Origin: an uncultured Collinsella sp.
GTDB taxonomy: Bacteria; Actinomycetota; Coriobacteriia; Coriobacteriales; Coriobacteriaceae
Length of the DNA: 64,000 bases
Direction: 5' to 3'
NCBI GenBank assembly: GCA_900550195.1
Contig: URRB01000002.1
Location: 148,304 to 212,303, forward strand
The notes under the pieces were generated by a model. The model was not told the origin of the DNA, did not search any database, and saw only the letters and a list, made by a program, of their open reading frames with translations. Positions 55,242 through 63,861 of the stretch are shown piece after piece; the stretch's first letter is position 1, and each line of letters starts with the position of its first letter. The position numbers and the translations under genes were made by a program.

Positions 55242-55301
55242 GCAATGTGGCAAAGGGACAACCCCTTTGCCACATCCTGCCAAGGCTTCGCCACAAAAAC
55301 G

Positions 55302-55438
55302 GCCTATCTACTACGTTTAACCCGCACGGGTCGACCATAACCGACTTTTCGCAAAATCCGCAAGCCATCTACCTGCGGTTTTAATTTCGCAATATTCCGT
55401 GTGGTCGAGGGTAACCGGTCAAACGTAGTAGATAGGCC
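55302..55438. repeat. Class II long inverted repeat with conserved core
   Basis: Arms GGCCTATCTACTACGTTT (55302-55319) and its perfect complement at 55421-55438, with further inner pairing (CGACCA/TGGTCG). The loop holds the core starting CAAGCCATCTACCTGCGG (55362-55394), nearly identical to 53908-53940. It lies just after the M24 peptidase gene. Confidence 0.8.
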
Positions 55439-55511
55439 AATTTCGTGGCAAGCGAGTCAACTCGGGGCACAGGGCAGCTAAAAAAGCCCCGTCCCAAATT
55501 GGCTGCTTTTG

Positions 55512-55578
55512 AGTTGCGGTGATATACGGACTGTTTGAGGCCTCTGGCTTGTAAAACAGTCCGTATTTCACCGCAACT
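55512..55578. repeat. Class I inverted repeat (outer arm TTGCGGTGATATA)
   Basis: Arms 55512-55536 and 55554-55578 pair at 24 of 25 positions around a 17-nt loop. The outer part matches the repeat at 53730; the inner part CGGACTGTTT/AAACAGTCCG is different but paired. It lies 15 bp beyond the end of the convergent folC gene and could end both transcripts. Confidence 0.78.
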
Positions 55579-55592
55579 GATGAGGGGATGGG

Positions 55593-56936
55593 TTAGCGGA
55601 GCAGACCGGCTACTTCGCCGGCTAGGGTGATGGTGCCGGCAGCTACGAAAGGCTCGTCTGCGGCATCGAAGGCCGCGAGGGCCTCGGACACGCTGGGGTA
55701 CACGCCAACAAGCTTGTCAGCGTCCACAAGTGCGGCGAGCTCCTCCGCCGGCAGGGCGCGATCGGAATCGGTCTGGGTCACGACCACGCGCGGGAAAGCC
55801 GGGATCAGCACGTCGACGATGCCCGCCACGTCCTTGTCGGCCAGCGCGGCGCACAGCAGCGTGGGGCGATTCTCCACGCACGGATCAATCTCGTCCAGCG
55901 CGCTCACAAAGTTCTCGCAGCTCTGGGGGTTATGACAGGCGTCAATCAGCTTAAGCGGATCGGTCCCCAGCACGTCAAAACGACCCGGTGTGGGGCAACC
56001 CATAAGCGATGCATCCAGCGCATCGTGGTCGAGCTCGCGACCCAGATACCCCTCGCAAAGCATAATCGCGCACGCGGCATTCTGCGGCTGATAGGCCGGC
56101 TTGACCATGCTCGACGTATAGATCGCACGTGGCGTGGTGCAGCTAAACTCAACCGTGTCGCCCACATGCACCGGCACCTTAGTCGTGGCATGCCTCACCA
56201 CGAGCGGCACAATGCCGCACTCTCGACAACGGGCATCCATCACGCGCTGAACGCTCGCCTCATGCGTGCCCTCGCCCAGCACAACCAGGCGTCCGGGCTT
56301 AATGACCGCAGCCTTCTCCCCCGCAATGGCCTCGAGCGTATCGCCCAAAATACGTGTGTGATCGAGCCCAATGCCTGTAATGGCCACGGCGACAGGATCG
56401 GTCGCACTCGTAGCATCCCAGCGTCCGCCCATGCCGACCTCAAGCACGGCCACGTCCACGCAAGCCTCGGCAAACACCACCAGTGCAGCAGCCGTCAGCA
56501 GGTCAAACGGCGTGATGGTATAGGCGCGCTCCCCCGCCGCCACACGACGGGCATTCACTCGATGCCCCGCCTCAACAGCGGCCGAAACGCCACGGGCAAA
56601 CGCCTCATCGCTCACAACGCGCCCGTCAACCTCCATGCGCTCGGGATAGCGCACCAGCTGAGGCGACGTATACAGCGCGGTCTTGAGCCCCTCGCCGCGA
56701 AGAATAGCAGCCGAAAAACGCGTAGTCGAAGTCTTGCCATTGGTACCGGCAACCTGAATGCAATCGAAATACTCGTCCGGACGCCCCAACTCATCGAGCA
56801 TATCGACAACCGTCTCGAGCAGAGGACCAGCATCCCCAGAAATCCGCCCCGTATCGGCAGCCAGCCCAACAGCCTCACCAAACGAAAGCAACTCAAACGA
56901 GAAAGGAACGACATACGACCCAGAACGCTTAGCCAT
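55593..56936 (-). CDS. folC: Folylpolyglutamate/dihydrofolate synthase
   Basis: A 447-aa Mur-ligase-type enzyme that adds glutamate to folates (and possibly to dihydropteroate). The P-loop is QVAGTNGKTSTTRFSAAIL near residue 57; YTSPQLVRYPERMEVDGR and LEVGMGGRWDATSATDPVAV match FolC, and LIDACHNPQSCENFVSAL is the C-terminal domain signature. The ATG at 56936 is preferred, with GAGGGGAC about 8-11 nt upstream; an ATG at 56957 has no ribosome site. It follows valS in the same direction, with a 108-bp hairpin in between. Confidence 0.93.
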   Translation of the reverse strand: MAKRSGSYVVPFSFELLSFGEAVGLAADTGRISGDAGPLLETVVDMLDELGRPDEYFDCIQVAGTNGKTSTTRFSAAILRGEGLKTALYTSPQLVRYPERMEVDGRVVSDEAFARGVSAAVEAGHRVNARRVAAGERAYTITPFDLLTAAALVVFAEACVDVAVLEVGMGGRWDATSATDPVAVAITGIGLDHTRILGDTLEAIAGEKAAVIKPGRLVVLGEGTHEASVQRVMDARCRECGIVPLVVRHATTKVPVHVGDTVEFSCTTPRAIYTSSMVKPAYQPQNAACAIMLCEGYLGRELDHDALDASLMGCPTPGRFDVLGTDPLKLIDACHNPQSCENFVSALDEIDPCVENRPTLLCAALADKDVAGIVDVLIPAFPRVVVTQTDSDRALPAEELAALVDADKLVGVYPSVSEALAAFDAADEPFVAAGTITLAGEVAGLLR

Positions 56937-57087
56937 AACCCAAAGTCCCCTCAACATAAAAAGAGGCCCGAATCAACAACGAGCCCCTCCCAAACAAAAT
57001 ATCAGCCAAACACCGCTTTACAGCGAGATCAAGGCCACAACCAAGTGGCCCTACCAGGCAGCGGACGCCCCCGTAACCGCTATGGGA

Positions 57088-57195
57088 GCGGTTTGGGGCT
57101 TTGCTCGATACAAGTTCCGCACGAGCCGAAGGCCACTTAATGTGGCCTTCGTGCGAGCAGGACTGTCCGCAGTAGCGAGCAAAGCCCCAAACCGC
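57088..57195. repeat. Class III long hairpin downstream of valS
   Basis: Outer arms GCGGTTTGGGGCTTTGCTCG (57088-57107) and its perfect complement (57176-57195), 20 of 20. The inner hairpin has GCACGAGCCGAAGGCCAC (57119-57136) pairing with GTGGCCTTCGTGCGAGC (57142-57158). The inner core is shared, in inverted orientation, with the hairpin upstream of valS, but the tip pairs (GCC/GGC here, AGC/GCT there) and the outer arms differ. Confidence 0.85.
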
Positions 57196-57210
57196 GTCCC
57201 CCAGTACCGC

Positions 57211-59907
57211 CTACGAGAAGTCAGCAACCTGCGAGTTCAGCGCCGCCAGGATCTCCTTGAGCTCAGCTGCACGGTCCCTCTTCTTCTGCACCACCGCGGG
57301 CGCGGCCTTGGCCACAAAGCCCTCGTTGGCGAGCGTCTTCTCGCAGCCGGCGAGCTCCTTCTGGGCCGCGGCAATCTCCTTCTCCAGGCGCGCCTTCTCG
57401 GCCGAAAGATCGACCTTGCCCTCGAGCACCACAAAGACCTCGACGCCGCTGTCGACCACGGCGATGCTCGCAGCCGGCTTCTCGACATCGGTACCCATGA
57501 CCAGCGAAGCGGTGTTGGCCAGCGGCTCAATGGTCGAGCGCAGGCTCTCGAGCTTCTCGATATCCTCGGCACCGGCGCGCACGACCACGTCGAGCTCTGA
57601 CTTGGGGCTCAGGCGATAACGCGAACGCGTGGCGCGGGCAGCGGAAACGACGGTACGGCACAGTTCAAACGCGCGCTCGGCGTCCTCGTCAACATACTTG
57701 GCGTAGTCGGCGGGCTCGGGCCACTTGGCGATCATGAGCGCCTCGGCACGGTCCACGTTGCCCTCGGCATCCAGATCGAGCACGCTCGCCGGCATGTTGT
57801 CCCAGATCTCCTCGGTGACAAACGGCATAAGCGGGTGCATCAGGCGAATGGAGGTGTCGAGCACAAAGATCAGGTTGCGCTGAGCCTGCAGACGACCCTC
57901 GCCCTTCAGGCGGGCCTTGGTGACCTCGACGTACCAGTCGCAGACCTCGTTCCAGAAGAACTGCTGCACGCCGCGGGCCATGTCGCCAAAGGTGTAGTTC
58001 TCGATGCCTTCGGTGACCATCTTGACAGCCTTGGCCAGGCGGCTGAACATCCAGGCGTCGGCCGGGGTCTCAACGACGGGCTCGCCGGGCGTGTAGCCCT
58101 CCATGTTCATAAGCAGGAAGCGGCTGGCGTTCCAGATCTTGGTCACAAACGACTTGGCCTGGTCGGTACGCGGGCTGTCGATAAGCTTCTTGGTCTTCTT
58201 GTCGATGTTCGCATCGAACTTGACGTCCTGGTTGTTGGTGCACAGCGTGAGCAGGTTATAGCGCATGGCGTCGGCACCGTACATGCCAATGAGGTCCATG
58301 GGGTCAACGCCGTTGCCCTTGGACTTGGACATGCGACTGCCGTCCTTGGCAAGGATCGTCGGGTAGATGACAACGTCCTTAAACGGCACCTCGTCCAGGA
58401 AGTACAGCGAGCTCATGACCATGCGGGCGACCCACAGCGCGATGATGTCGCGCGCGGTGACCAGCGCCGTCGTGGGATGATGACCCTCGAGCAGCTCCGG
58501 CTTTTGCGGCCAGCCCTGCGTGGCGAAAGTCCACAGCTGCGAGCTGAACCAGGTGTCCAGCACGTTCTCGTCCTGATGCACGTGATGGCCGCCGCACTTG
58601 GGGCACACGTCGGTGTCCTCAGTAAGGGCGTCCTCCCAGCCGCAGTCCTCGCAGTAGAACACGGGGATGCGGTGGCCCCACCACAGCTGGCGGCTGATGC
58701 ACCAATCCTTGAGGTTCTCCATCCAAGTGGTGTAGGTCTGCGTCCAGCGCGCGGGGTGGAAGGTGACCTTGCCGGAATTGACGGCGTCGAGCGCCGGCCC
58801 CTTGAGCTTGTCGACGGCAACGAACCACTGCTCGGACAGCCACGGCTCCAGAGCGGCGTCGCAACGATAGCAGTGCATGACGGAGTGATCGTGCTCCTCG
58901 ACGTGGTCGAGCAGGCCGTGCTCGTCGAACCACTTGATGACGGCCTCGCGGCACTCCTCGCGGGTCATGCCGGTAAACTCGCCATAGCCCTCGACGACCA
59001 CCGCGTGCTCATCGAAAATGTTGATCTGCGGCAGATCGTGGGCCTGACCCATGGCGTAATCGTTGGGGTCGTGGGCCGGGGTGACCTTGACAAAGCCGGA
59101 GCCAAAGTTGGCGTCGACATGCCAATCCTCAAAAATGGGGATCTCGCGGTCGACGATGGGGAGCTTGACGGTCTTACCCACAAAGGCAGCCTTCTCGGGG
59201 TCCTTCGGGGAAACGGCAACGCCTGTGTCGCCGAGCATGGTCTCGGGGCGCGTGGTGGCGACGACGATGTAGTCCTGGCCGTTGACCGGCTCGGTCAGCG
59301 GGTAGCGCAGGTGCCACAGGTGGCCCTTCTCGTCCTTGTACTCGGCCTCGTCGTCCGAGATGGCGGTGGTGCAGTTGGGGCACCAGTTAACGATACGCTT
59401 GCCACGGTAGATCAGGCCGTCGTGGTACCAGTCGCAGAAGACCTTGCGCACGGCCTGTGCGTAATCCTCGTCCATGGTGAAGCGCTCGTTGTCGAAGTCG
59501 ACGGAGCAACCCATGCGCTTGATCTGCTCGACGATGATGCCGCCGTACTCGTGGGTCCAGTCCCAGCAGGCGTCGACAAACTTATCGCGACCGATCTCCA
59601 GGCGGCTGATGCCCTCGCTCTTGAGCTTCTTGTCGACCTTGGTCTGCGTGGCGATACCGGCGTGATCGGTGCCGAGCACCCAGCGCGTGGACTTGCCGCG
59701 CATGCGGGCCATACGAATGATGGCGTCCTGGATGGAGTCGTCGGTGGCGTGACCCATGTGGAGCTTGCCGGTCACGTTGGGAGGCGGAATGGTGACGGTG
59801 CAGTCGCCCACGCCCTCGCGGCGCTTATAGTAGCCGCCGTCGAGCCACTTCTGTAGGATCGCCGGCTCGTTGGTCGACGGATCGTAGTTCTTGGGCATCT
59901 CTTCCAT
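57211..59907 (-). CDS. valS: Valyl-tRNA synthetase
   Basis: An 898-aa class I aminoacyl-tRNA synthetase charging tRNA-Val. The HIGH-type motif is PPPNVTGKLHMGHA near residue 44, the editing domain follows (TTRPETMLGDTGVAVSPKD), and the KMSKS motif is SRMSKSKGNGVDPMDL near 530. Four Cys in CEDCGWEDALTEDTDVCPKC form a zinc site. The C-terminal 65 residues form the coiled coil typical of ValRS (EKARLEKEIAAAQKELAGCE). The ATG at 59907 follows GGGAGAG; a longer frame to 59961 lacks a ribosome site. It lies between tig-clpPX and folC. Confidence 0.96.
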   Translation of the reverse strand: MEEMPKNYDPSTNEPAILQKWLDGGYYKRREGVGDCTVTIPPPNVTGKLHMGHATDDSIQDAIIRMARMRGKSTRWVLGTDHAGIATQTKVDKKLKSEGISRLEIGRDKFVDACWDWTHEYGGIIVEQIKRMGCSVDFDNERFTMDEDYAQAVRKVFCDWYHDGLIYRGKRIVNWCPNCTTAISDDEAEYKDEKGHLWHLRYPLTEPVNGQDYIVVATTRPETMLGDTGVAVSPKDPEKAAFVGKTVKLPIVDREIPIFEDWHVDANFGSGFVKVTPAHDPNDYAMGQAHDLPQINIFDEHAVVVEGYGEFTGMTREECREAVIKWFDEHGLLDHVEEHDHSVMHCYRCDAALEPWLSEQWFVAVDKLKGPALDAVNSGKVTFHPARWTQTYTTWMENLKDWCISRQLWWGHRIPVFYCEDCGWEDALTEDTDVCPKCGGHHVHQDENVLDTWFSSQLWTFATQGWPQKPELLEGHHPTTALVTARDIIALWVARMVMSSLYFLDEVPFKDVVIYPTILAKDGSRMSKSKGNGVDPMDLIGMYGADAMRYNLLTLCTNNQDVKFDANIDKKTKKLIDSPRTDQAKSFVTKIWNASRFLLMNMEGYTPGEPVVETPADAWMFSRLAKAVKMVTEGIENYTFGDMARGVQQFFWNEVCDWYVEVTKARLKGEGRLQAQRNLIFVLDTSIRLMHPLMPFVTEEIWDNMPASVLDLDAEGNVDRAEALMIAKWPEPADYAKYVDEDAERAFELCRTVVSAARATRSRYRLSPKSELDVVVRAGAEDIEKLESLRSTIEPLANTASLVMGTDVEKPAASIAVVDSGVEVFVVLEGKVDLSAEKARLEKEIAAAQKELAGCEKTLANEGFVAKAAPAVVQKKRDRAAELKEILAALNSQVADFS

Positions 59908-59927
59908 ATATCTCTCCCTGTCCCGCC

Positions 59928-60040
59928 GGCGTGTCCGCCTGCTTGGTTTTCGCTCGGTCAAGTCCTGGCTCGCACGAAGAGCACATTTAGTGCTCTTCGG
60001 CTCGTGCGGAATCTACGAAAACAAAGCAGGCGGACACGCC
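59928..60040. repeat. Class III long hairpin upstream of valS
   Basis: Outer arms GGCGTGTCCGCCTGCTT (59928-59944) and its perfect complement (60024-60040), with additional TTTTCG/CGAAAA pairing. The inner hairpin is GCACGAAGAGCAC/GTGCTCTTCGGCTCGTGC (59972-59984 and 59990-60007). It is the inverted relative of the 57088-57195 element, and sits in the valS leader, 21 bp before the start codon. Confidence 0.85.
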
Positions 60041-60133
60041 TTAGGTATCGATTACTTCAGTCTGAATGACTTCGCTGAGGCTTAAACAAACACACAGAAT
60101 AACACAGGTAGTTGGGGTTATTGCGCATATATA

Positions 60134-60169
60134 AAATAGCCTCCGACCGCGTGTGGTCGGAGGCTATTT
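60134..60169 (-). terminator. clpX: clpX rho-independent terminator
   Basis: Perfect 15-bp stem AAATAGCCTCCGACC/GGTCGGAGGCTATTT with a 6-nt loop, 22 bp after the clpX stop codon and followed on the minus strand by an AT-rich tract. Confidence 0.85.
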
Positions 60170-60190
60170 GCAAACACGTTTTAGGCAGTT

Positions 60191-61591
60191 CTAGCCGTAA
60201 ATGCGCTGGGGCTGTTCTTCGCCCTTTACGGAGGCTTCGGTCACGATAACCTTAGAAACTCCCTCCTCGCTGGGTAGGTCGAACATCGTCTGCTGCAGCA
60301 CGTCCTCGCAGATGGCACGCAGACCGCGGGCGCCGGTCTTGCGGGCAAGCGCCATGCGGGCGATCTCGTGCAGGGCGGCGTCCTCAAACTCAAGCTCAAC
60401 GTCCTCGAGCTGGAACATCTTGCGGTACTGACGCACCACGGCGTTCTTGGGCTCGATCAGAATCGACACCAGGTCGTCCTCGTCGAGCGCCTGCGTCTGG
60501 GTGACGACGGGCGTACGTCCCACAAACTCGGGAATCATGCCAAAGGCGTTGAGGTCCTGCGGGAGCACCTGACGCAGCAGGTCGTTCTCGTCGACCGAGG
60601 TGGGACCGGCGATCTCGGAGTTAAAGCCCACGCCCTTGTTTCCCACGCGATCGGCGATGATCTTGTCCAGACCCACGAAGGCACCACCGCAGATGAACAG
60701 GATGTTGGTCGTGTCGATCTGCAGCAGCTCCTGCTGGGGATGCTTGCGACCGCCGGTGGGCGGAACGCTGGCCACCGTGCCCTCAAGAATCTTAAGCAGC
60801 GCCTGCTGAACGCCTTCGCCCGAAACATCGCGGGTGATGGAGAGGTTCTCGGCCTTGCGGGCGATCTTGTCGATCTCGTCCACGTAGATGATGCCCACCT
60901 GCGCGCGCTCAATATCGCCATCGGCGGCGTTGATGAGCTTGAGCAGGATGTTCTCAACGTCCTCGCCCACGTAGCCTGCCTCGGTGAGCGCGGTGGCGTC
61001 GGCGATGGCAAACGGCACCTCGAGGATGCGCGCGAGCGTCTGGGCCAGCAGCGTCTTACCGGTACCGGTGGGGCCGAGCAGCAAAATATTGGACTTGGCG
61101 AGCTCCACCTCGTCCATATCGTCATCAAACTGGGCGCCCATGCCCGATGCCTCGTCAAGGGCGGACACCGCGGCACCGCCCTCGATCACGCGACGGTAGT
61201 GGTTGTACACGGCCACCGACATGGCGCGTTTGGCATCCTCCTGGCCCATAACATAGGCCGAAAGCTCGTCATAGATCTCGTGCGGCGTCGGCACGTGCGT
61301 GATGACCTGACGGTCGTCCTCGAGCTCAAAGCCCTCGGCCTCGGGGTCAACGGCGGGCCGGGACGCAGCCTGGCCGTGGTCGTTGAGGAAACCCGGGAGA
61401 TTGCCGTTGCGGGCGGCGTCCATAAAGTCCGAAGCCAACGACTCCTCAAGGATCTCGGAGCAGGCGGCGACGCACTCGTCGCAGATAAAGATGTTGGTCG
61501 GACCCTTTACAAGACGACGGACCTGGCCCTGCTCTTTTCCGCAGAAGGAGCAGCGGATGGGGTTGCCGTTCTCGTCAAAGTTGTCCTGCAT
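60191..61591 (-). CDS. clpX: ClpX, ATP-dependent unfoldase subunit
   Basis: A 466-aa AAA+ unfoldase that feeds proteins to ClpP. The N-terminal zinc-binding domain has CSFCGKEQGQVRRLVKG and CDECVAAC. Walker A is LLGPTGTGKTLLAQTLAR, Walker B IIYVDEIDKIARK, the pore loop region and sensor 2 (ARKTGARGLRAICEDVL) follow. The ClpP-binding IGF loop appears as NAFGMIPEFVGR, where the usual IGF tripeptide region is altered or elsewhere. The ATG at 61591 follows AGGA with 5-nt spacing; an ATG at 61603 has no site. It follows clpP by 13 nt. Confidence 0.95.
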   Translation of the reverse strand: MQDNFDENGNPIRCSFCGKEQGQVRRLVKGPTNIFICDECVAACSEILEESLASDFMDAARNGNLPGFLNDHGQAASRPAVDPEAEGFELEDDRQVITHVPTPHEIYDELSAYVMGQEDAKRAMSVAVYNHYRRVIEGGAAVSALDEASGMGAQFDDDMDEVELAKSNILLLGPTGTGKTLLAQTLARILEVPFAIADATALTEAGYVGEDVENILLKLINAADGDIERAQVGIIYVDEIDKIARKAENLSITRDVSGEGVQQALLKILEGTVASVPPTGGRKHPQQELLQIDTTNILFICGGAFVGLDKIIADRVGNKGVGFNSEIAGPTSVDENDLLRQVLPQDLNAFGMIPEFVGRTPVVTQTQALDEDDLVSILIEPKNAVVRQYRKMFQLEDVELEFEDAALHEIARMALARKTGARGLRAICEDVLQQTMFDLPSEEGVSKVIVTEASVKGEEQPQRIYG

Positions 61592-61604
61592 GTTTCCTGC
61601 CATC

Positions 61605-62225
61605 CTAGGCGTCCTTAGCGGCAAGGTCGCGCGAGGTGACAATACGGTCGATCAGGCCGTAGTCGAGGGCCTCGGCAGCGGTCAGGTAGTTGTCGCGCTC
61701 GGTGTCGGCCTGGACCTTCTCGATGGGCTGGCCCGAGGCGTCGGACAGGATCTGGTTGAGCTCGCGACGGGTCTTCTTGATCTCCTCGGCCACGATCTCG
61801 ATCTCGGTCTGCTGGCCCTGGGCACCGCCACTGGGCTGGTGAATCATGACCTTGGAGTGCGGCAGGCAGAAGCGCTTGCCCTTGGCGCCAGCCGAAAGCA
61901 GCACGGCGGCCATAGACGCGGCCATACCGACGCAGATGGTGGAGACCTGCGGCTTAATGAAGTTCATAGTGTCCAGAATCGCCAGACCGGAGTAGACCTC
62001 GCCGCCGGGCGAATTGATGTAGAGCGAGATATCCTTCTCGGCATCCTGGCTCTCAAGATGCAGCAGCTGGGCAACGACCAGGTTGGCGCTCACGGAGTTA
62101 ATCTCCTCGCCCAAGAAGATGATGCGGTCGTTGAGCAGGCGCGAATAGATATCATAGCTGCGCTCACCGCGCGGCGTCTGCTCGATAACGTATGGCACGA
62201 GGGCGGAATCGAACTTGGCGATCAT
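61605..62225 (-). CDS. clpP: ClpP, ATP-dependent protease proteolytic subunit
   Basis: A 206-aa serine protease forming the tetradecameric chamber. The N-terminus has ALVPYVIEQTPRGERSYDIY, with mature-form features; the catalytic Ser is in CVGMAASMAAVLLSAG near residue 100, the His in SKVMIHQPSGG near 125, and the Asp is expected in the ERDNYLTAAEALDYGLID region near 175. The ATG at 62225 has GGAG 6 nt upstream; ATG 62237 is an alternative. It is co-transcribed with clpX. Confidence 0.95.
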   Translation of the reverse strand: MIAKFDSALVPYVIEQTPRGERSYDIYSRLLNDRIIFLGEEINSVSANLVVAQLLHLESQDAEKDISLYINSPGGEVYSGLAILDTMNFIKPQVSTICVGMAASMAAVLLSAGAKGKRFCLPHSKVMIHQPSGGAQGQQTEIEIVAEEIKKTRRELNQILSDASGQPIEKVQADTERDNYLTAAEALDYGLIDRIVTSRDLAAKDA

Positions 62226-62271
62226 ACGCATCTCCATTTCTCTCTTGCGGACCAAATTGGTTCTAGATAAA

Positions 62272-62312
62272 CGTACGGTGCCCGCATGCTATGCATTGGC
62301 TGGCACCGTACG
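62272..62312 (-). terminator. Hairpin between tig and clpP
   Basis: Perfect 11-bp stem CGTACGGTGCC/GGCACCGTACG with a 19-nt loop, followed on the minus strand by TTTATCTAG. It is a plausible partial terminator between tig and clpPX. Confidence 0.6.
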
Positions 62313-62388
62313 AAGCAACCGGATAACCGGTGTATAACTTTACCCCATCACGGGCGCACGCATGCGCTCGCGGGCAAGGTGGCGAGAA

Positions 62389-63690
62389 TTACTCGGCGTC
62401 CTTGGCGGTCTCGTCGACCTCGGTCACCTTGGCGTTCTCGACCAGGTGGTCGACGGCCTTGGAGCGACGGATGGACTCGCGGACGGCAGGCATGCGGCCA
62501 TCGGCGATGAACTCGGCCTTGGAAGCCTCGACGTCCTTGACGCCGGCCTTCTCGAACTCGGCGTTGATGTCATCCTCGGTGACCTCGATCTTGAGCTCGC
62601 GGGCGAGGGCGTCCAGAGCCAGGGACTCACGGGCGACGTCGTTAGCCTGCTTGTGCAGGTCGCCGATGAACTGCTCCATGGTCAGACCGGAAGCGGGCAG
62701 CCAGGTGTCCAGGGTCATGCCGCGAGCAGCGAGGTTGGACAGGAAGTTCTGGCCAAGCTCCTCAAAGACGGACTGCTCGTAGTCGGCGTCCATCTCGTCA
62801 AGCTGCAGGCGCTCAGCGAGAGCGGAGACGCAACGGTTCTCCTTCTCGGCCGGCAGGCGGGAAGCCTTGTCCTGCTCGATCTCGATCTTGATGGCGTCGC
62901 GCATGGCGTCGATGCTGTCGAAGCCAAAGTCGGACTTGACGAGTTCGTCGGTGAGCTCGGGGGTGTTGCGGACCTTGATGCCCTTGACGGTGACCTCGAC
63001 GGTGTGGGTCTCGGCCTCCTCGCCCTCCTCGACCTCGTCGGTCCAGGTGACGGTCTTGACGTCGTCAACGTTAGCGCCGATCAGGGCCTCGTTGAACTCG
63101 GCGGGGTTGCTGTCACTACCGGCGATGAGCATGCGGCCCTCGGCGGCGAAGTTGTCGGCGTTCTCGACGGCCTTGAGGTCGACGGTGACGTAGTCCTCGG
63201 CCTCGACGGCACGACCCTCGACGTCCTCGAAGGTGGCACGGTAGTTGAGGAGCATCTCGACCTGGTTGTTGATCTCGGACTCGGTGACCTCCGCAGGGGG
63301 CATCTCGATCTCGACAGCGTCGAAGGAGGAGAGCTCGGCAGCAGGACGCAGGGAGAACTCGACGGTGTAGGTGTAGTCCTCGTGATCCTTGGCGAGGTCG
63401 AGGTCCTTGTAGTCACCGTTCTTGGTGGGAACGATGTCCAGCTCGTTGAGGACGGCGGGCTCGTTGGCGGCGATCAGGTCGTTGGTGGCCTGAGCGAGGG
63501 TAGCCTCGGCGCCAAGAGCAGAGTCGATGACCGGACGGGGGGCCTTACCGGCACGGAAGCCCGGGAAGCGGTACTTCTTGGCGGTCTCCTTGTAGGCCTT
63601 CTTGATCGCGGCGTCGACGTCGGCGGCCGGGATGGTGACCGTAGCGGTGAGCTTGGCGTCCTTGACGTCAGAAGCGGTGATGTTCAACAC
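62389..63690 (-). CDS. tig: Trigger factor
   Basis: A 433-aa ribosome-bound chaperone with peptidyl-prolyl isomerase activity. The ribosome-binding loop is GFRAGKAPRPVI (the GFRxGxxP signature) near residue 43; the FKBP-type domain covers about 150-240 and a long helical C-domain follows. An acidic tail (VTEVDETAKDAE) ends it. The start is taken as GTG 63690: the ATG at 63702 lies on top of AGGAGG, which is better used as the ribosome site for the GTG, or for a TTG at 63687. It is the first protein gene of the tig-clpP-clpX series, downstream of a tRNA gene. Confidence 0.95.
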   Translation of the reverse strand: MLNITASDVKDAKLTATVTIPAADVDAAIKKAYKETAKKYRFPGFRAGKAPRPVIDSALGAEATLAQATNDLIAANEPAVLNELDIVPTKNGDYKDLDLAKDHEDYTYTVEFSLRPAAELSSFDAVEIEMPPAEVTESEINNQVEMLLNYRATFEDVEGRAVEAEDYVTVDLKAVENADNFAAEGRMLIAGSDSNPAEFNEALIGANVDDVKTVTWTDEVEEGEEAETHTVEVTVKGIKVRNTPELTDELVKSDFGFDSIDAMRDAIKIEIEQDKASRLPAEKENRCVSALAERLQLDEMDADYEQSVFEELGQNFLSNLAARGMTLDTWLPASGLTMEQFIGDLHKQANDVARESLALDALARELKIEVTEDDINAEFEKAGVKDVEASKAEFIADGRMPAVRESIRRSKAVDHLVENAKVTEVDETAKDAE

Positions 63691-63777
63691 GTTCCTCCTC
63701 ATACTGCCCAGCTTATCTGAGGTGCTGGTACCTTTATGCAACAAGCGTCGCGAGGGCATAAACCGACGCGGGTGCGT

Positions 63778-63861
63778 TGGTGCGGGCGAAAGGACTCGAA
63801 CCTTCACGGGGATCCCACCAGAACCTAAATCTGGCGCGTCTACCAATTCCGCCACGCCCGC
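63778..63861 (-). tRNA. tRNA-Leu, anticodon UAG
   Basis: 84 nt including an encoded CCA. Acceptor stem GCGGGCG/CGCCCGC, D-arm with GGTAGACGC, anticodon stem CCAGA/TCTGG around loop TTTAGGT (anticodon TAG), an extra arm of class II size, and the T-arm AAGGTTCGAGTCCTT. It lies 88 bp upstream of tig in the same direction. Confidence 0.96.

Noticed and set aside
57835..59856. 673-codon plus-strand reading frame
   Set aside because: It is the antisense shadow of valS; composition is Val/Leu/Asp/Gly-rich as expected for the reverse of a GC-rich gene, and valS motifs are clear on the other strand.
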